Of a stretch of 64,000 bases of DNA, positions 8,141 through 19,246 are shown one piece after another. The translations under genes and the position numbers were made by a program. Within the stretch, counting starts at the first letter, position 1; each line of letters starts with the position of its first letter. The notes beneath the pieces are model-generated. The model made no database searches. It worked only from the letters and a program-made list of their open reading frames with translations, and was not told the origin of the DNA. The stretch is taken from contig NZ_JBINJD010000004.1 in NCBI RefSeq assembly GCF_043951915.1, forward strand, positions 1 to 64,000. The letters run 5' to 3'. This stretch comes from Alienimonas sp043951915. Its GTDB lineage: Bacteria; Planctomycetota; Planctomycetia; Planctomycetales; Planctomycetaceae.

Positions 8141-11134
8141 TCACGGCCGATCCGCACCCGCGTCGGCGGCCGCGGCTTCGGGCCAGGGGGCGGCGCCGAG
8201 CACGGCGCCCGCGATCAGTTCGTCCGGGTCGAGGGTCACATGCTTCACCCGGCGGCGGTTCCAGGTGTAGGTGAGGTGCACCCGGCCGTCGCGGGTCTGA
8301 ATCATCGCCGGGTAGGAGAACTCGCCGGCGTCCTCGCTCTCCACCGCGGCGACGGCCCGCCACTCGCGGCCGTCGTCGCTGACGGCGAGGTGCAGCTCGT
8401 TCCGCTTCCCCCAGCCGTCCTTGCGGTCGCCGCCGATGTGGTTGTAGAGCAGCAGATGCCGGCCGTCGGCGAGGGTGAGGGCTTCGACGCCGGAGTTGTT
8501 GTTCGGCAGGGAAGTCGGCTCCAGCTCCGTCCAGGTCCGGCCGCCGTCGCGGGAGGTCGCCTGCATGATGCGGTCGTGCTTCGAGCGGAACAGGGCCTGC
8601 AAAGCGCCGTCGTCGTGGGTCAGCAACGTCGGCTGGATCACCTGGAAAGGCTGGGTCTCCGGTTCGAACCGCTCCCAGGAGGAGCCGAGTTCCGGCCGGT
8701 CGAGATCGGTCAGACGCTCCATGTGGAACCGCCAATCGTCGCCGTGCTCCGTCGAGGAGGGGCAGAGCAGCGCCCCGTCCTCCAATAGGAGCGGTTTGCC
8801 GCGGACCGGGCCGTCGATGCCCGTCGGCAGCCGGCGGCGGTCGCGGAATGACCGCCCGGCGTCGTAGCTCACCATCACCTCGCCCCACCACTCCTGCGGG
8901 TTCGGGCCGACCTTGAAAAACAGCATCAGCGGACTGTCCCCCGGCGGCTGGAACAGCACCGGGTTCCAGGTCGGGTAGCGGAGATCAGCGTGCTGCACGC
9001 CGTCGGCCTGCTGCTTCGGGGAGGACCAGCCGCCGCCGTCGTGGTAGCTCGTCCAGATGCCGACGTCCGGGTTCTTCTCCCGCGTCCCGCCGAACCAGGC
9101 GGCGACCAGCCCGCGGGGCGTCTCCGAAATCGTGGAGGCGTGGCACTCCTTGAAGGGGGCCGTCTCGAACAGGAACTCCTCGGCGATCAGCCCCGGGAAG
9201 CGGGGCGGCTGCTTCTCGCGCGAGGCGCGGGCCTGCAGCGTCTCGGCGGGGTAGCTCACGCAGTCCTTATGATTGATGAAGTAGAGGCGGCCGTTCTCAG
9301 CCCCCACGACCAGGTCCGGCAGGCCGTCCCGGTCGAAGTCGCAGGCCGTCGGGCTGGAGGTGTGCCCGGCGACGTTCCGGTCGGCGAGGTTGCCGATCTT
9401 CTTGAGCACGACCTTCCCGCCGCGGTCCTCGCAGTTGCGGTACCAGGTGGCGTTCTCCGAGTTAACCAGCAGGTCGAGCCGGCCGTCGCCGTCCCAGTCG
9501 ACCACGTCCAGCTTGACCCGCCCGCTGCGGCCGGAGGTCTGGGCGTTCAGGCGGAGCGGCTGATTGTCCTCGTCGACGAAGATCCGCGTCTCCTCCACGC
9601 CGCGGCGATGGCAGGTGAGGTAGCCCTCCTGATCGAGCAGCACCAGGTCGAGCCCGCCGTCCCCGTCCCAGTCGACGGCCACCGGGGTCGTCCGCCACTG
9701 GGTTTGCAGGTTCGCGGCCTTCCTTTTCCACCAGTAGAACTCCGGCGGCGCCTCCTTCGTCCAGAGGTTCAGCGGCCCCGCTTCAAAGCCGTCGTCGGTC
9801 CGCCGCAGCAGGGTGAGCTTCGGCCAGATGGAGTTGACGATCAGGTCGTCGCCGCCGTCGCCGTCCCAGTCGGCGACGGAGAGCGTGGTGTAGCCCCACT
9901 TCGCCTCCGCCGGCCCCTGAATGGAGCCGTTCGGCCCGGCTATCACGCGGAACGGCTCGCCGTCGACCTCGACCAGTTCCGGCCCGCTCCACTTCGTACC
10001 GGCCCCGTCCAGGTTCGTGAAGACGCCGATGTTGCCGGCGGTGTTGCCGCAGACGAGGTCCTCGTCGCCGTCGCCGTCCCAGTCGTGGGCGTAGGGAGTG
10101 ACGAGGGCCCCGAACTTGAGCGTGTCGGCCTGCTGCTGGAAGTAGACGGGCTGGTCGAAGACGGGCGTCGCGGCGCCGTCGGGGGTGACGTTTTCGACCA
10201 GAGCCACGCGGCCGTCTTCGTCGCCGACGATCAGGTCGAGGTCGCCGTCGCCGTCCCAGTCGCAGGCGGTCGGCGTGATCATTTGCAGATGCATGACCAG
10301 CGGCCGGCCGTCCGCCCCCTCCAGCTTGAAGCCGGTGGCGTATCCCGGCTCCGCCCGGGTGCCGACGTTCTCGAACCAGGTGAAGCCGTCGAGGAACTCG
10401 CCGCAGATCAGGTCGAGATCGCCGTCGCCGTCGAAGTCGCCGAAGTTCGGGCTGGGCCAGCCGTAGACGTCGATCGGAGAGCCGGCCGCCTCGATCTTCC
10501 GCGGCGTGTCCGAATAGGTTCCGTCCACGTTTTCGATCAGGTAGACCCACCCGTGCAGCGGGCCGTTCCGCCAGCGGCCCTGGGCGTCGTAGGCCTGATC
10601 CCAGACGTAGTCGTCCCAGTCGCCGACGCCGACGACGAGATCCTGATCGCCGTCGCCCTCCCAGTCCACGTACCGCCACATGCGGGCGCGGGTGTTGCCG
10701 GGATGAAAGCGGGCGCGGTCGTAGATCCTGCGGCCGCCGTCCGCGACGCCCTTCGTCTTGAAGTCCGGGTATTCGAAGTTCTCCCGGAGCACCCGCGGCT
10801 CCCCGTCGACGTAACTCACCTGCACGTTGTGCCCGGTTCCTCCCAACCGGACGGCCGGCTTGAAGACGGGCAATTTAACGGAGGGGTCCTGCGTCGGATT
10901 CTCGAAGTAGTAGAGTCCGTTGGTCGGCTTGTCGGGGCCGGAGACGACGAGGTCCATATCCCCGTCGCCGTCGAAATCCATCGGCAGCGGCCAGGCCCAC
11001 AGCCCGACGCCGAGGTCCACCTCCAGCCCGGGGTTGTTGTACTCCAGCGCCCGCAGCTTCCACGGCGGGTCGTCGGCCCGGCCGGACGTCGCGCAGCAGC
11101 CGGCGAGCAGGAGGAGGACGGCCGTTCTGGTCAT
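8141..11134 (-). CDS. Secreted VCBS/FG-GAP repeat protein fused to a sialidase-like domain
   Basis: The product is 997 aa with a signal peptide (MTRTAVLLLLAGCCATSGRA) whose Cys could also make it a lipoprotein. Residues ~50-640 carry nine calcium-binding repeats of the D-x-D-x-D-G-x-x-D type (DFDGDGDMDLVV, DWDGDGDLDLIVG, DWDGDGGLDLVLL and others), forming a beta-propeller as in FG-GAP/VCBS proteins. Residues ~645-985 form a second propeller of the sialidase/BNR_2 type with Asp-boxes such as SYDAGRSF, SRDGGRTW and SDDGREW, and the WFGGTREKNPDVGIW segment. Known relatives are exo-sialidases or other glycan-binding hydrolases. Activity here is not proven because the full sialidase arginine triad was not traced. 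It lies immediately upstream of the sugar regulator and may process the glycan feeding the operon. Confidence 0.82.
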   Translation of the reverse strand: MTRTAVLLLLAGCCATSGRADDPPWKLRALEYNNPGLEVDLGVGLWAWPLPMDFDGDGDMDLVVSGPDKPTNGLYYFENPTQDPSVKLPVFKPAVRLGGTGHNVQVSYVDGEPRVLRENFEYPDFKTKGVADGGRRIYDRARFHPGNTRARMWRYVDWEGDGDQDLVVGVGDWDDYVWDQAYDAQGRWRNGPLHGWVYLIENVDGTYSDTPRKIEAAGSPIDVYGWPSPNFGDFDGDGDLDLICGEFLDGFTWFENVGTRAEPGYATGFKLEGADGRPLVMHLQMITPTACDWDGDGDLDLIVGDEDGRVALVENVTPDGAATPVFDQPVYFQQQADTLKFGALVTPYAHDWDGDGDEDLVCGNTAGNIGVFTNLDGAGTKWSGPELVEVDGEPFRVIAGPNGSIQGPAEAKWGYTTLSVADWDGDGGDDLIVNSIWPKLTLLRRTDDGFEAGPLNLWTKEAPPEFYWWKRKAANLQTQWRTTPVAVDWDGDGGLDLVLLDQEGYLTCHRRGVEETRIFVDEDNQPLRLNAQTSGRSGRVKLDVVDWDGDGRLDLLVNSENATWYRNCEDRGGKVVLKKIGNLADRNVAGHTSSPTACDFDRDGLPDLVVGAENGRLYFINHKDCVSYPAETLQARASREKQPPRFPGLIAEEFLFETAPFKECHASTISETPRGLVAAWFGGTREKNPDVGIWTSYHDGGGWSSPKQQADGVQHADLRYPTWNPVLFQPPGDSPLMLFFKVGPNPQEWWGEVMVSYDAGRSFRDRRRLPTGIDGPVRGKPLLLEDGALLCPSSTEHGDDWRFHMERLTDLDRPELGSSWERFEPETQPFQVIQPTLLTHDDGALQALFRSKHDRIMQATSRDGGRTWTELEPTSLPNNNSGVEALTLADGRHLLLYNHIGGDRKDGWGKRNELHLAVSDDGREWRAVAAVESEDAGEFSYPAMIQTRDGRVHLTYTWNRRRVKHVTLDPDELIAGAVLGAAPWPEAAAADAGADRP

Positions 11135-11172
11135 GCAGGTCTATGGAGCTTGGCGTGAAGGCGGGGCGGCGG

Positions 11173-12678
11173 TTATTCGGCCGGTGGGGGCGGGGCGGAG
11201 TCCCGCAGCGGGTCGTCGATCGCCTCCAATGAGGCGAACAGTTTGCGGTGCAGCCGGGCGATCGCCTCACAGACCGCCGGGTGCGGGGAGTCGATCAGGT
11301 TCCGGGTCTCGCCGGGGTCGCGTTTCAGGTCGTAGAACTCGTCGCGGCCGGCGTTGTGAAAGTCCCGGATCAATTTGTACCGGGGCGTGCGGTAGCACCG
11401 CATCGTCGCCACGGCGTAATGCCGCATGCTGTACTCGCCGAAGAAGTCGTCGTCCCAGTCCTCCGGCGCTTCCCCCCGGAGCAGCGGCCCAAGGTCGCGG
11501 CCCCGCAGCGGCAGGTCCGCCGGCGGTTCGATCCCGGCGATCGCCAGCAGGGTGGGGAACAGGTCGAGGCCGCTGGCGGTCCGCTCGATCACCGTGCCCG
11601 GTTCGACCCGGCCCGGCCAGCGGACGATCGCCGGGACCTTGAGCGACAGGTCGTAGAGGTTCGGCCGGTACTTGTCGGAGATCACCCGCGTCCCCCGGTG
11701 CGTCGGCCCCGGCGGCTGGGTGCGGGTCGCCCAGAGGCCGTTTCCCTTATGCCAGATGCCGTTGTGGCCCATGTTGTAGCCGTGGTCCGAGGTGGAGATC
11801 ACGACCGTGTCGTCGCTGAGGGCGAGTTCGTCGAGGGCGTCCAGCAGCCGCCCGAGGTTGCGGTCGACGCCGCTGACGCTCGCCAGATACTCTCGCAGGA
11901 AGCGGTCCATCTTCGCCTCGTCCAGATCCGCGAATTGCGGCAGCGGGATCGACGCGTCGGCGTAGGGCGCCCAGTCCTCCGGCGCCACCGGCAGCCAACG
12001 GGCGTGCGGAGCCCGCGTGTGCAGGCAGAGCAGGAACGGCGCCTCCTTGGTCGACGCCCGCTCTAGAAAGTCGATCGCTTCGTCGGTCAGGAGGTCCGCG
12101 GTCAGCCCCTCGAACCGGCGAACCTGCCCGTCCTTCTCCAGCCGCGGATCCACGGGCGATTCGCCGCCGCCGGTCAGCCCCGTAAATTCGTCGAATCCGT
12201 GCCGCGTCGGGTGGCGGCCCTCCTTGCCGGGCCGCGTCCAGTCGCCGAGGTGCCACTTGCCGACCAGCGCCGTCCGGTAGCCGTGCGCCTGAAACAGCTC
12301 CGCGAAGGTCGTGCTGGCGTCCGGGGGCAGAGCGGCCTCCTCGTCCGGGTCGAACAGTTTGTGGTCCGGGGCCGGGATGAAGTCGTGGATCCCGAACTCC
12401 GAGGCGTACCGCCAGGTCATCAGCGAGGCCCGAGCCGGGCTGCACACGGGGGTCTTGCAGAAAAAGTTGCGGAAGACGGCGCCTTCCCGGGCCAGGCGAT
12501 CCATATGCGGCGTGCGGGCCGCGGGCACGTCGCGGTACTGGCCGTTCGTCACCGCGTGGCCGACCGCCCAAGGGGCCTGATCGTCGGTCACGATCAGCAG
12601 GACGTTCGGCCGCTCCGCCGCGGCCGGCGGACCCGCCGCGGCGAAAGCGACGGCCGTCAGGATGGCGAGGCGAAGCAC
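11173..12678 (-). CDS. Secreted sulfatase
   Basis: The product is 501 aa with an N-terminal signal (VLRLAILTAVAFAAAGPPAA). Metal-binding TDD lies at 31-33. CSPAR at 79-83 is the C-x-P/S-x-R motif whose Cys is converted to formylglycine, and GKWHLGDW and STSDHGYNMG follow. These are the hallmarks of type I sulfatases, which remove sulfate esters, here likely from polysaccharides. The GTG at 12678 is the only sensible start next to the signal peptide. The gene lies 38 bases upstream of the VCBS/sialidase gene on the same strand and 43 bases after another sulfatase stop, so the three may be co-transcribed. Exact sulfate position and substrate are unknown. Activity requires a formylglycine-generating enzyme, which is not seen here. 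Confidence 0.9.
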   Translation of the reverse strand: MLRLAILTAVAFAAAGPPAAAERPNVLLIVTDDQAPWAVGHAVTNGQYRDVPAARTPHMDRLAREGAVFRNFFCKTPVCSPARASLMTWRYASEFGIHDFIPAPDHKLFDPDEEAALPPDASTTFAELFQAHGYRTALVGKWHLGDWTRPGKEGRHPTRHGFDEFTGLTGGGESPVDPRLEKDGQVRRFEGLTADLLTDEAIDFLERASTKEAPFLLCLHTRAPHARWLPVAPEDWAPYADASIPLPQFADLDEAKMDRFLREYLASVSGVDRNLGRLLDALDELALSDDTVVISTSDHGYNMGHNGIWHKGNGLWATRTQPPGPTHRGTRVISDKYRPNLYDLSLKVPAIVRWPGRVEPGTVIERTASGLDLFPTLLAIAGIEPPADLPLRGRDLGPLLRGEAPEDWDDDFFGEYSMRHYAVATMRCYRTPRYKLIRDFHNAGRDEFYDLKRDPGETRNLIDSPHPAVCEAIARLHRKLFASLEAIDDPLRDSAPPPPAE

Positions 12679-12721
12679 GGGGGAGCGACTCTTCAAAGAA
12701 CCGGTGAGCGAGCAGCGACGT

Positions 12722-14230
<1,509 letters not shown>

Positions 14231-14372
14231 CGAGTTCGCCCTCAATCAACTTTGATGGATGTCCGGCGAGCCTAGCCGTCGTCCCTCGACCGCACAAACG
14301 CCGCCGTCGCCCCCTCGCAAGCGAGGGCGCCGACCGGAACGCTTGTGGCTCTGCTGATCCGACGACGACACG

Positions 14373-14403
14373 AAAAAACCCGCCCCGGCGGACCGGGGCG
14401 GGT
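14373..14403 (-). terminator. Rho-independent terminator, minus strand
   Basis: An 11-bp stem (14378-14388 with 14393-14403) with a four-base loop is followed on the minus strand by six T (14373-14378). This is the clearest intrinsic terminator in the window. It would stop minus-strand transcription before the sulfatase block and ends exactly at the stop of the small frame 14403-14600. Confidence 0.75.
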
Positions 14404-14600
14404 CAGTGGAGGCGGGGGGAATCCGAGAGAATAGCCCCAAGTGCTGCAAATAAAGGATATTCCTCAGGTCGGACAAACTTGTGCCACCCGCTGTACCACC
14501 CACGGCGGGGGCCGCTCGTCCGGGTGGGTCTCCCGCCGGCAGTACTGAACGCCGCGGCGCATCCGGGAGGGCCACCAACGGCGTCGTCCCACTGCGGCAC
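14403..14600 (-). CDS. Doubtful small ORF ending at the terminator
   Basis: A 65-codon frame begins MPQWDDAVGGPPGCAAAFST and ends in SDSPRLH, with its stop codon directly abutting the terminator hairpin at 14378-14403. The segment RGWYSGWHKFVRPEEY has a protein-like composition, but no family was recognised. It could equally be a decayed gene fragment. The only argument for it is the exact placement of the terminator. Confidence 0.22.
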   Translation of the reverse strand: MPQWDDAVGGPPGCAAAFSTAGGRPTRTSGPRRGWYSGWHKFVRPEEYPLFAALGAILSDSPRLH

Positions 14601-15083
14601 GACGGCGTGCAGGAGCCCAAACCGGTCGAAGCCCGAGGAGGCGATCGCGGTCGGTGCGGACGGCTTCGAAGGCCGGACGGGGCCGGAGCTCGACGAACCA
14701 GTGGACCCTTGGCGTCACCCCGCTCGACTGGGTACTCGCTCGACCCGGTGCCGAATCCGGTCGGCCATATGTCGTCGCCAGGCCGCAGCGACGGTCCTCG
14801 GGAGTGGTCGCTCGTCTGCGGATTGGTGATTGGATCGTGACGAGGACCTGGGACGGCGGGGCGAGGTTTCGCCTGATGTCAACGTCTGCGATCGTGCCTG
14901 CCGAAACGCCATGAACCAAGTCGCCCCAGAACAGCCAGTCGCCGAGAGAATGCAGAACGGCGACCAAATCTAGAGCAAATGGTCCCCCGGGCGGGTACAG
15001 AATCGCGACGCGGGGGGCGGGCCGGCGAACCCTGCGTCCGGGGGGCGGGCGGGGCGGATCCCCCGCCGACGGATCAACGGCGG
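14601..15083. other. Intergenic stretch with no convincing gene
   Basis: About 480 bases between the minus-strand terminator and the cytochrome gene at 15118. Base composition is less G+C-rich than the flanks and several long open frames overlap, but none has a recognisable family or start signal. It may be decayed sequence plus the divergent promoters for the sulfatase block and the cytochrome block. Confidence 0.4.
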
Positions 15084-15111
15084 TTGTCGCGTGTCCCCGG
15101 CGGCTTATCTT
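15084..15111 (+). promoter_or_regulatory. Possible sigma-70 promoter, nearly leaderless
   Basis: TTGTCG (15084-15089) and TATCTT (15106-15111) are separated by 16 bases, directly before the ATG at 15118. If used, transcription would begin at or very near the start codon. The match to consensus is only partial. Confidence 0.28.
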
Positions 15112-15117
15112 AGCCGC

Positions 15118-17747
15118 ATGACGAACCCGCGGCCGACCCGACCCCCGGCGCCCGCCCTCGCCGCGGCGGCTTGCGGGCTGTGGGCGGCGTTGGCCGCCGC
15201 CGGGCCGGCCGACGGGGCGGCGCCGGCCGGCGGTCCGGCGGACGGCCGGGTGTCCTTCAACCGGGACGTCCGGCCGATCCTTTCGGACCGGTGCTTTTAC
15301 TGCCATGGGTTCGACCCGGACCACCGCGAGGCCGACCTGCGGCTGGACCTGTTCGAGGAGGCGGAGTACGCCCTCTCCCCGGGGGCCCCGGAGTTCTCGG
15401 AGGTGCTGCGGCGGGTCGTCAGCGACGACGAGCGGGAAGTCATGCCCCCGCCGGACGCCCACAAGCCGCCGGTCACCGCCGAGGAGGCCGCACTGCTGCG
15501 GCGGTGGATCGAACAGGGGGCGGAGTACGAACCGCACTGGGCGTTCGTCGCCCCGCAGCGGCCGAGCGTCCCGGCGGGCTACGGCGGCAACGCGGTGGAC
15601 GGGTTCGTCGGCCGCCGGTTGGACGAACGCGGGTTGACGTTCGCCCCGGAGGCCCCGCCGGCCCAACTGCTCCGCCGGGTCTCGCTCGACCTGACCGGCC
15701 TGCCGCCGACCGCCGACGAGATGCGGGCCTTCGAGCGGGACTACGCGGAACGCGGCGAGGCCGCCTACGTCGAGGCGGTGGACCGCCTGCTGGCCTCCCC
15801 GCATTACGGGGAGCGGATGGCGCTGGAGTGGCTGGACGTCGCCCGCTACGCCGATACGAACGGCTACCAGCAAGACCTTGTCCGCACCAATTGGCCGTGG
15901 CGGGACTGGGTCGTCGACGCGTTCAACGCGAACAAGCCGTTCGACGAATTCACGTCGAACAGCTGGCCGGCGACCTGCTGCCCGGCCCGGACGGGGCCGG
16001 CCCGACGACCGACCGGCTGGTGGCGACGGCCTTCAACCGGAACCACATGATCAACGGCGAGGGCGGGGCGATCCCCGAGGAGAACCTCGCCAAGTACGCG
16101 TTCGACCGGGTGGAGACGACCGGCACGGCGTTCCTCGGGCTCACCGTGGGGTGCGCCCAGTGTCACGATCACAAGTTCGATCCGGTCCGGCAGGCGGACT
16201 ACTACGCCCTGATCGCCCTGTTCAACCAGGTCGGCGAGCCGGGCGGGGTGAACAAGCGCTGGCAGGGCCGCCCGTCCGACGGCGCCCGGCCCGAAAAGTA
16301 CGGCATCGCGGGCCCGTACATCTCCCTCGCGACGGACGAGCAGGCCGCCGAGCTGAAACGGCTGCACGCCCGCGTGACCGCCGCGAGGCAGGCGTTGAAC
16401 GCCGACAAGGACGGCCCCGACGGCTGGCACGCCGCGTTCAAGGCGTGGGTGACGGAGATGCGGGAGGACCAGGCCCTCGCCGAGGAGCGGCTGCCGAACG
16501 GGCAGGTCCGCCGGTACGTCGGGACCGCCCCGCTGGAGAACGTGAACAACTACACGACCGGCATCCTGCTCCGGGCGTACTTCAAGACCCGGCCGGAACT
16601 GCACGACCGGCGGCGGGCGATCGACGCCGCCGAAGCCGACGAGTCCGCCTACCAAGCGAACGTCCCGCTGGTCATGGTGATGCGGGACGATCGCCCGAAG
16701 GACACCTTCATCCTCGAGCGGGGCAACTACCAGACCCCCGGCGAGAAGGTCGAGCCGGGCGTCCCCGGGTTCCTCCCGCCGCTGCCCGACGGCGTGAAGG
16801 CGGACCGGCTGGCGTTCGCCCGCTGGCTGGTGGGCGGGGAGAACCCGCTGACCGCCCGGGTGACGGTCAACCGGTACTGGCAGACGCTGTTCGGCGTCGG
16901 ACTGGTCAAGACCCCGGACGACTTCGGCCTGCAGGGGGCCTGGCCGACCCACCCGGACCTGCTCGACTGGTTGGCCGTCGAGTTCGTCGAGAGCGGGTGG
17001 GACGTGAAGGCGCTGCTGAGGTCGATCGTGCTCAGCCGCACCTACCGACAGACGTCCGAGGTCGCCGCCGCCCGCGTCGCCGCCGACCCGTCCGGGGAGC
17101 TGTACTCGCGGGGCCCGCGGGGCCGGCTGGACTCGCGGCTGATCCGCGACCAGGCGCTGGCGCTGTCCGGGCTGCTGGTCCCCGCGGTCGGCGGGCCGCC
17201 GGTCAAGCCGTACCAGCCGCCGGGGGTGTGGTCGGAGATGAGCCTCGGGAAGAACGTCTACGAGGTCGGCCGCGGGGACGACCTGTACCGCCGGAGCCTG
17301 TACACGTTCTGGCGGCGGGTGGCGGGGCCCACGAGCTTCTTCGACGTGCCGGCCCGGCAGGTGTGTGCGGTCGCCCCGCAGCGGACGAACACGCCCCTGC
17401 ACGCCCTCACGCTGCTGAACGACCCGACCTACGTGGAGGCCGCCCGCCGGTGGGCCGGCCGGCTGCTCGCCGGTCTCGACGCGGGGACCTACGGGGACGA
17501 CCGGGCCGCCCTCGGCGAAGCCTTCTTCGCCGCCACCGGCCGCCGGGCCGGGGGCCGCGATTCGGACGTGCTGGCCGGCGCCCTGGCGGAGGCGAAGGCC
17601 CGCTACGCCGCCGACCCCGAGGCCGCGGCGGACCTGCTGGCCGTGGGCGAGTCGTCCGCCGCCGGGGGGGACGCGGCGACGGAGGCGGCGTGGGCGCGGG
17701 TGTGCCTAATGATCCTGAACCTCGACGAGGCGATCTCGAAGCCGTGA
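15118..17747 (+). pseudogene. Planctomycete cytochrome C (PSCyt1)-DUF1549-DUF1553 protein, frameshifted
   Basis: The first part begins MTNPRPTRPPAPALAAAACG (export signal). It carries the haem motif CFYCH near residue 60 in VRPILSDRCFYCHGFDPDH, then the DUF1549 core (SLDLTGLPPTADEM, LASPHYGERMALEWLDVARY). At 15952-15957 the frame breaks. The bases encode FDEFT and then shift, whereas the frame starting at 15954 continues VEQLAGDLLPG as expected for the family, so one G appears to be missing. The second part holds CAQCHDHKFDP and the DUF1553 domain (NPLTARVTVNRYWQTLFGVG, DDFGLQGAWPTHPDLLDWL) to the stop at 17745-17747. Function of the family is unknown; a periplasmic or surface redox role is inferred from CxxCH. 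The stop overlaps the GTG of the DUF1501 partner. This is either a real inactivation or a single-base sequencing error. Confidence 0.85.
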
Positions 17748-19207
17748 CGCTCCCGCCCCTCACCGAAGACGCCGCGTTCGCCCTGAACCGCCGCCGCTTC
17801 CTCGGCTCCTCCGCCGGGCTGTCGCTGGGGCTGCCGGCGGTCGCGTCGCTGCTGGGCGCGGGGACCGCCGGGGCCGCCGAGACCGGGGCCGGGTCGCTTC
17901 CGCACTTCGCCCCGTCGGCGAAGCGGGTGATCTACCTGCTCCAATCCGGCGGGCCGAGCCACGTCGACCTGTTCGACGACAAGCCGACGCTCCGCAAGAG
18001 GCGGGGCGAGGAGATGCCCGAGAGCGTGCTCGGCGGCCTCCGCCAGACGACGATGACGGCCGGCCAAAAGAGCAAGCCGTGCCTGCCGGCCGCCTGGGGC
18101 GGGAGCCGCCGGGGCGAGAGCGGGATGTGGGTGTCGGACCTGTTGCCGCACACCGCGGCGATCGCCGACGACCTGTGCTTCGTCCGCAGTCTGCACGGGG
18201 AGCAGATCAACCACGCGCCGGCGGTAGCGCACGTGCTGACCGGCCACAACCTGCCGGGCCGCCCGAGCATCGGGGCCTGGCTGACCTACGGCCTCGGGAG
18301 CGCCGCCGAGGACCTGCCGGCGTTCGTCGTGATGACGTCCAAGGACCGCGAGAACACCTGCGGCCAGCTGTTCTACGACTACTACTGGGGCTCGGGGTTC
18401 CTGCCGGGCAAGTATCAGGGCGTCCCGTTCCGCGGGGCCGGGGACCCGGTCCTGTATCTCTCCAACCCGGCCGGCGTGACGCGGTCGGACCGGCGGGCGA
18501 TGCTGGACCGGCTGGGCGAATTGAACGCCCTCGCCCACGACCGCTATCACGATCCGGAGACGCTCACCCGCGTCTCTCAGTACGAGATGGCCTTCAAGAT
18601 GCAGGCCAGCGTCCCGGACCTGGTGGACTTTTCCGACGAGCCGCAGCACGTGCTCGACCTGTACGGTCCGGACGTCTCCCGAAAGGGCAGCTACGCCTAC
18701 AACTGCCTGATGGCCCGCCGGTTGGCGGAGCGGGGCACGCGCTATATTCAGCTCATGCACGCCGGCTGGGACCAGCACGGCAACCTGCCGACGCAGCTCC
18801 CCATCCAGTGCCGGGACACCGACCGGCCCTCCGCCGGCCTCGTGACGGACCTGAAGAACCGGGGGCTGTTGGAGGACACGCTGGTCATCTGGGGCGGGGA
18901 GTTCGGGCGGACCCCGTTCGTCCAAGGAGACATCGCCAACAAGACCGCCCACGGCCGGGACCACCACCCGCGGGCGTTCACGATGTGGCTGGCCGGGGGG
19001 GGCGTGAAGCCGGGGTGCGTGTACGGCCGCAGCGACGAGTTCGCGTTCCACGTCGCGGAGGACCCGGTCCACGTCCGCGACCTGCAGGCGACGCTGCTGC
19101 ACCTGTGCGGCATCGACCACGCGCGGTTCACCTACCGGCATCAGGGCCTGGACTTCAAGCTGACCGGCGTGGAGGAGGCGCGGGTGGTCGACGGCATCCT
19201 CGCCTGA
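17744..19207 (+). CDS. DUF1501 Tat-exported protein
   Basis: The product is 487 aa. The GTG at 17744 overlaps the cytochrome stop codon as GTGA. NRRRFLGSSAGLSLGLPAVA is a twin-arginine signal, so the protein is folded before export. AKRVIYLLQSGGPSHVDLFD, IWGGEFGRTPFVQG and GRDHHPRAFTMWLAGGG are the standard DUF1501 motifs; the family belongs to the alkaline phosphatase/sulfatase-like fold group but has no assigned substrate. DUF1501 genes regularly follow DUF1549/DUF1553 cytochrome genes in planctomycetes, as here. The reading frame is intact although its partner is frameshifted. Confidence 0.9.
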   Translation: MTLPPLTEDAAFALNRRRFLGSSAGLSLGLPAVASLLGAGTAGAAETGAGSLPHFAPSAKRVIYLLQSGGPSHVDLFDDKPTLRKRRGEEMPESVLGGLRQTTMTAGQKSKPCLPAAWGGSRRGESGMWVSDLLPHTAAIADDLCFVRSLHGEQINHAPAVAHVLTGHNLPGRPSIGAWLTYGLGSAAEDLPAFVVMTSKDRENTCGQLFYDYYWGSGFLPGKYQGVPFRGAGDPVLYLSNPAGVTRSDRRAMLDRLGELNALAHDRYHDPETLTRVSQYEMAFKMQASVPDLVDFSDEPQHVLDLYGPDVSRKGSYAYNCLMARRLAERGTRYIQLMHAGWDQHGNLPTQLPIQCRDTDRPSAGLVTDLKNRGLLEDTLVIWGGEFGRTPFVQGDIANKTAHGRDHHPRAFTMWLAGGGVKPGCVYGRSDEFAFHVAEDPVHVRDLQATLLHLCGIDHARFTYRHQGLDFKLTGVEEARVVDGILA

Positions 19208-19246
19208 CCGGCCGGGACGACCGACCCGTCCTCGCCGGGCGGCGAC

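Noticed and set aside
14464..15873. Long minus-strand open frame opposite the first cytochrome gene
   Set aside because: Most of it is antisense to clear DUF1549 coding sequence. Such frames arise throughout because stop codons are rare at this G+C.
15945..15965. Programmed ribosomal frameshifting as the explanation of the broken cytochrome gene
   Set aside because: No slippery heptamer or A/T-rich run is present, and paralogues are read in one frame. A base deletion or sequencing error is simpler.
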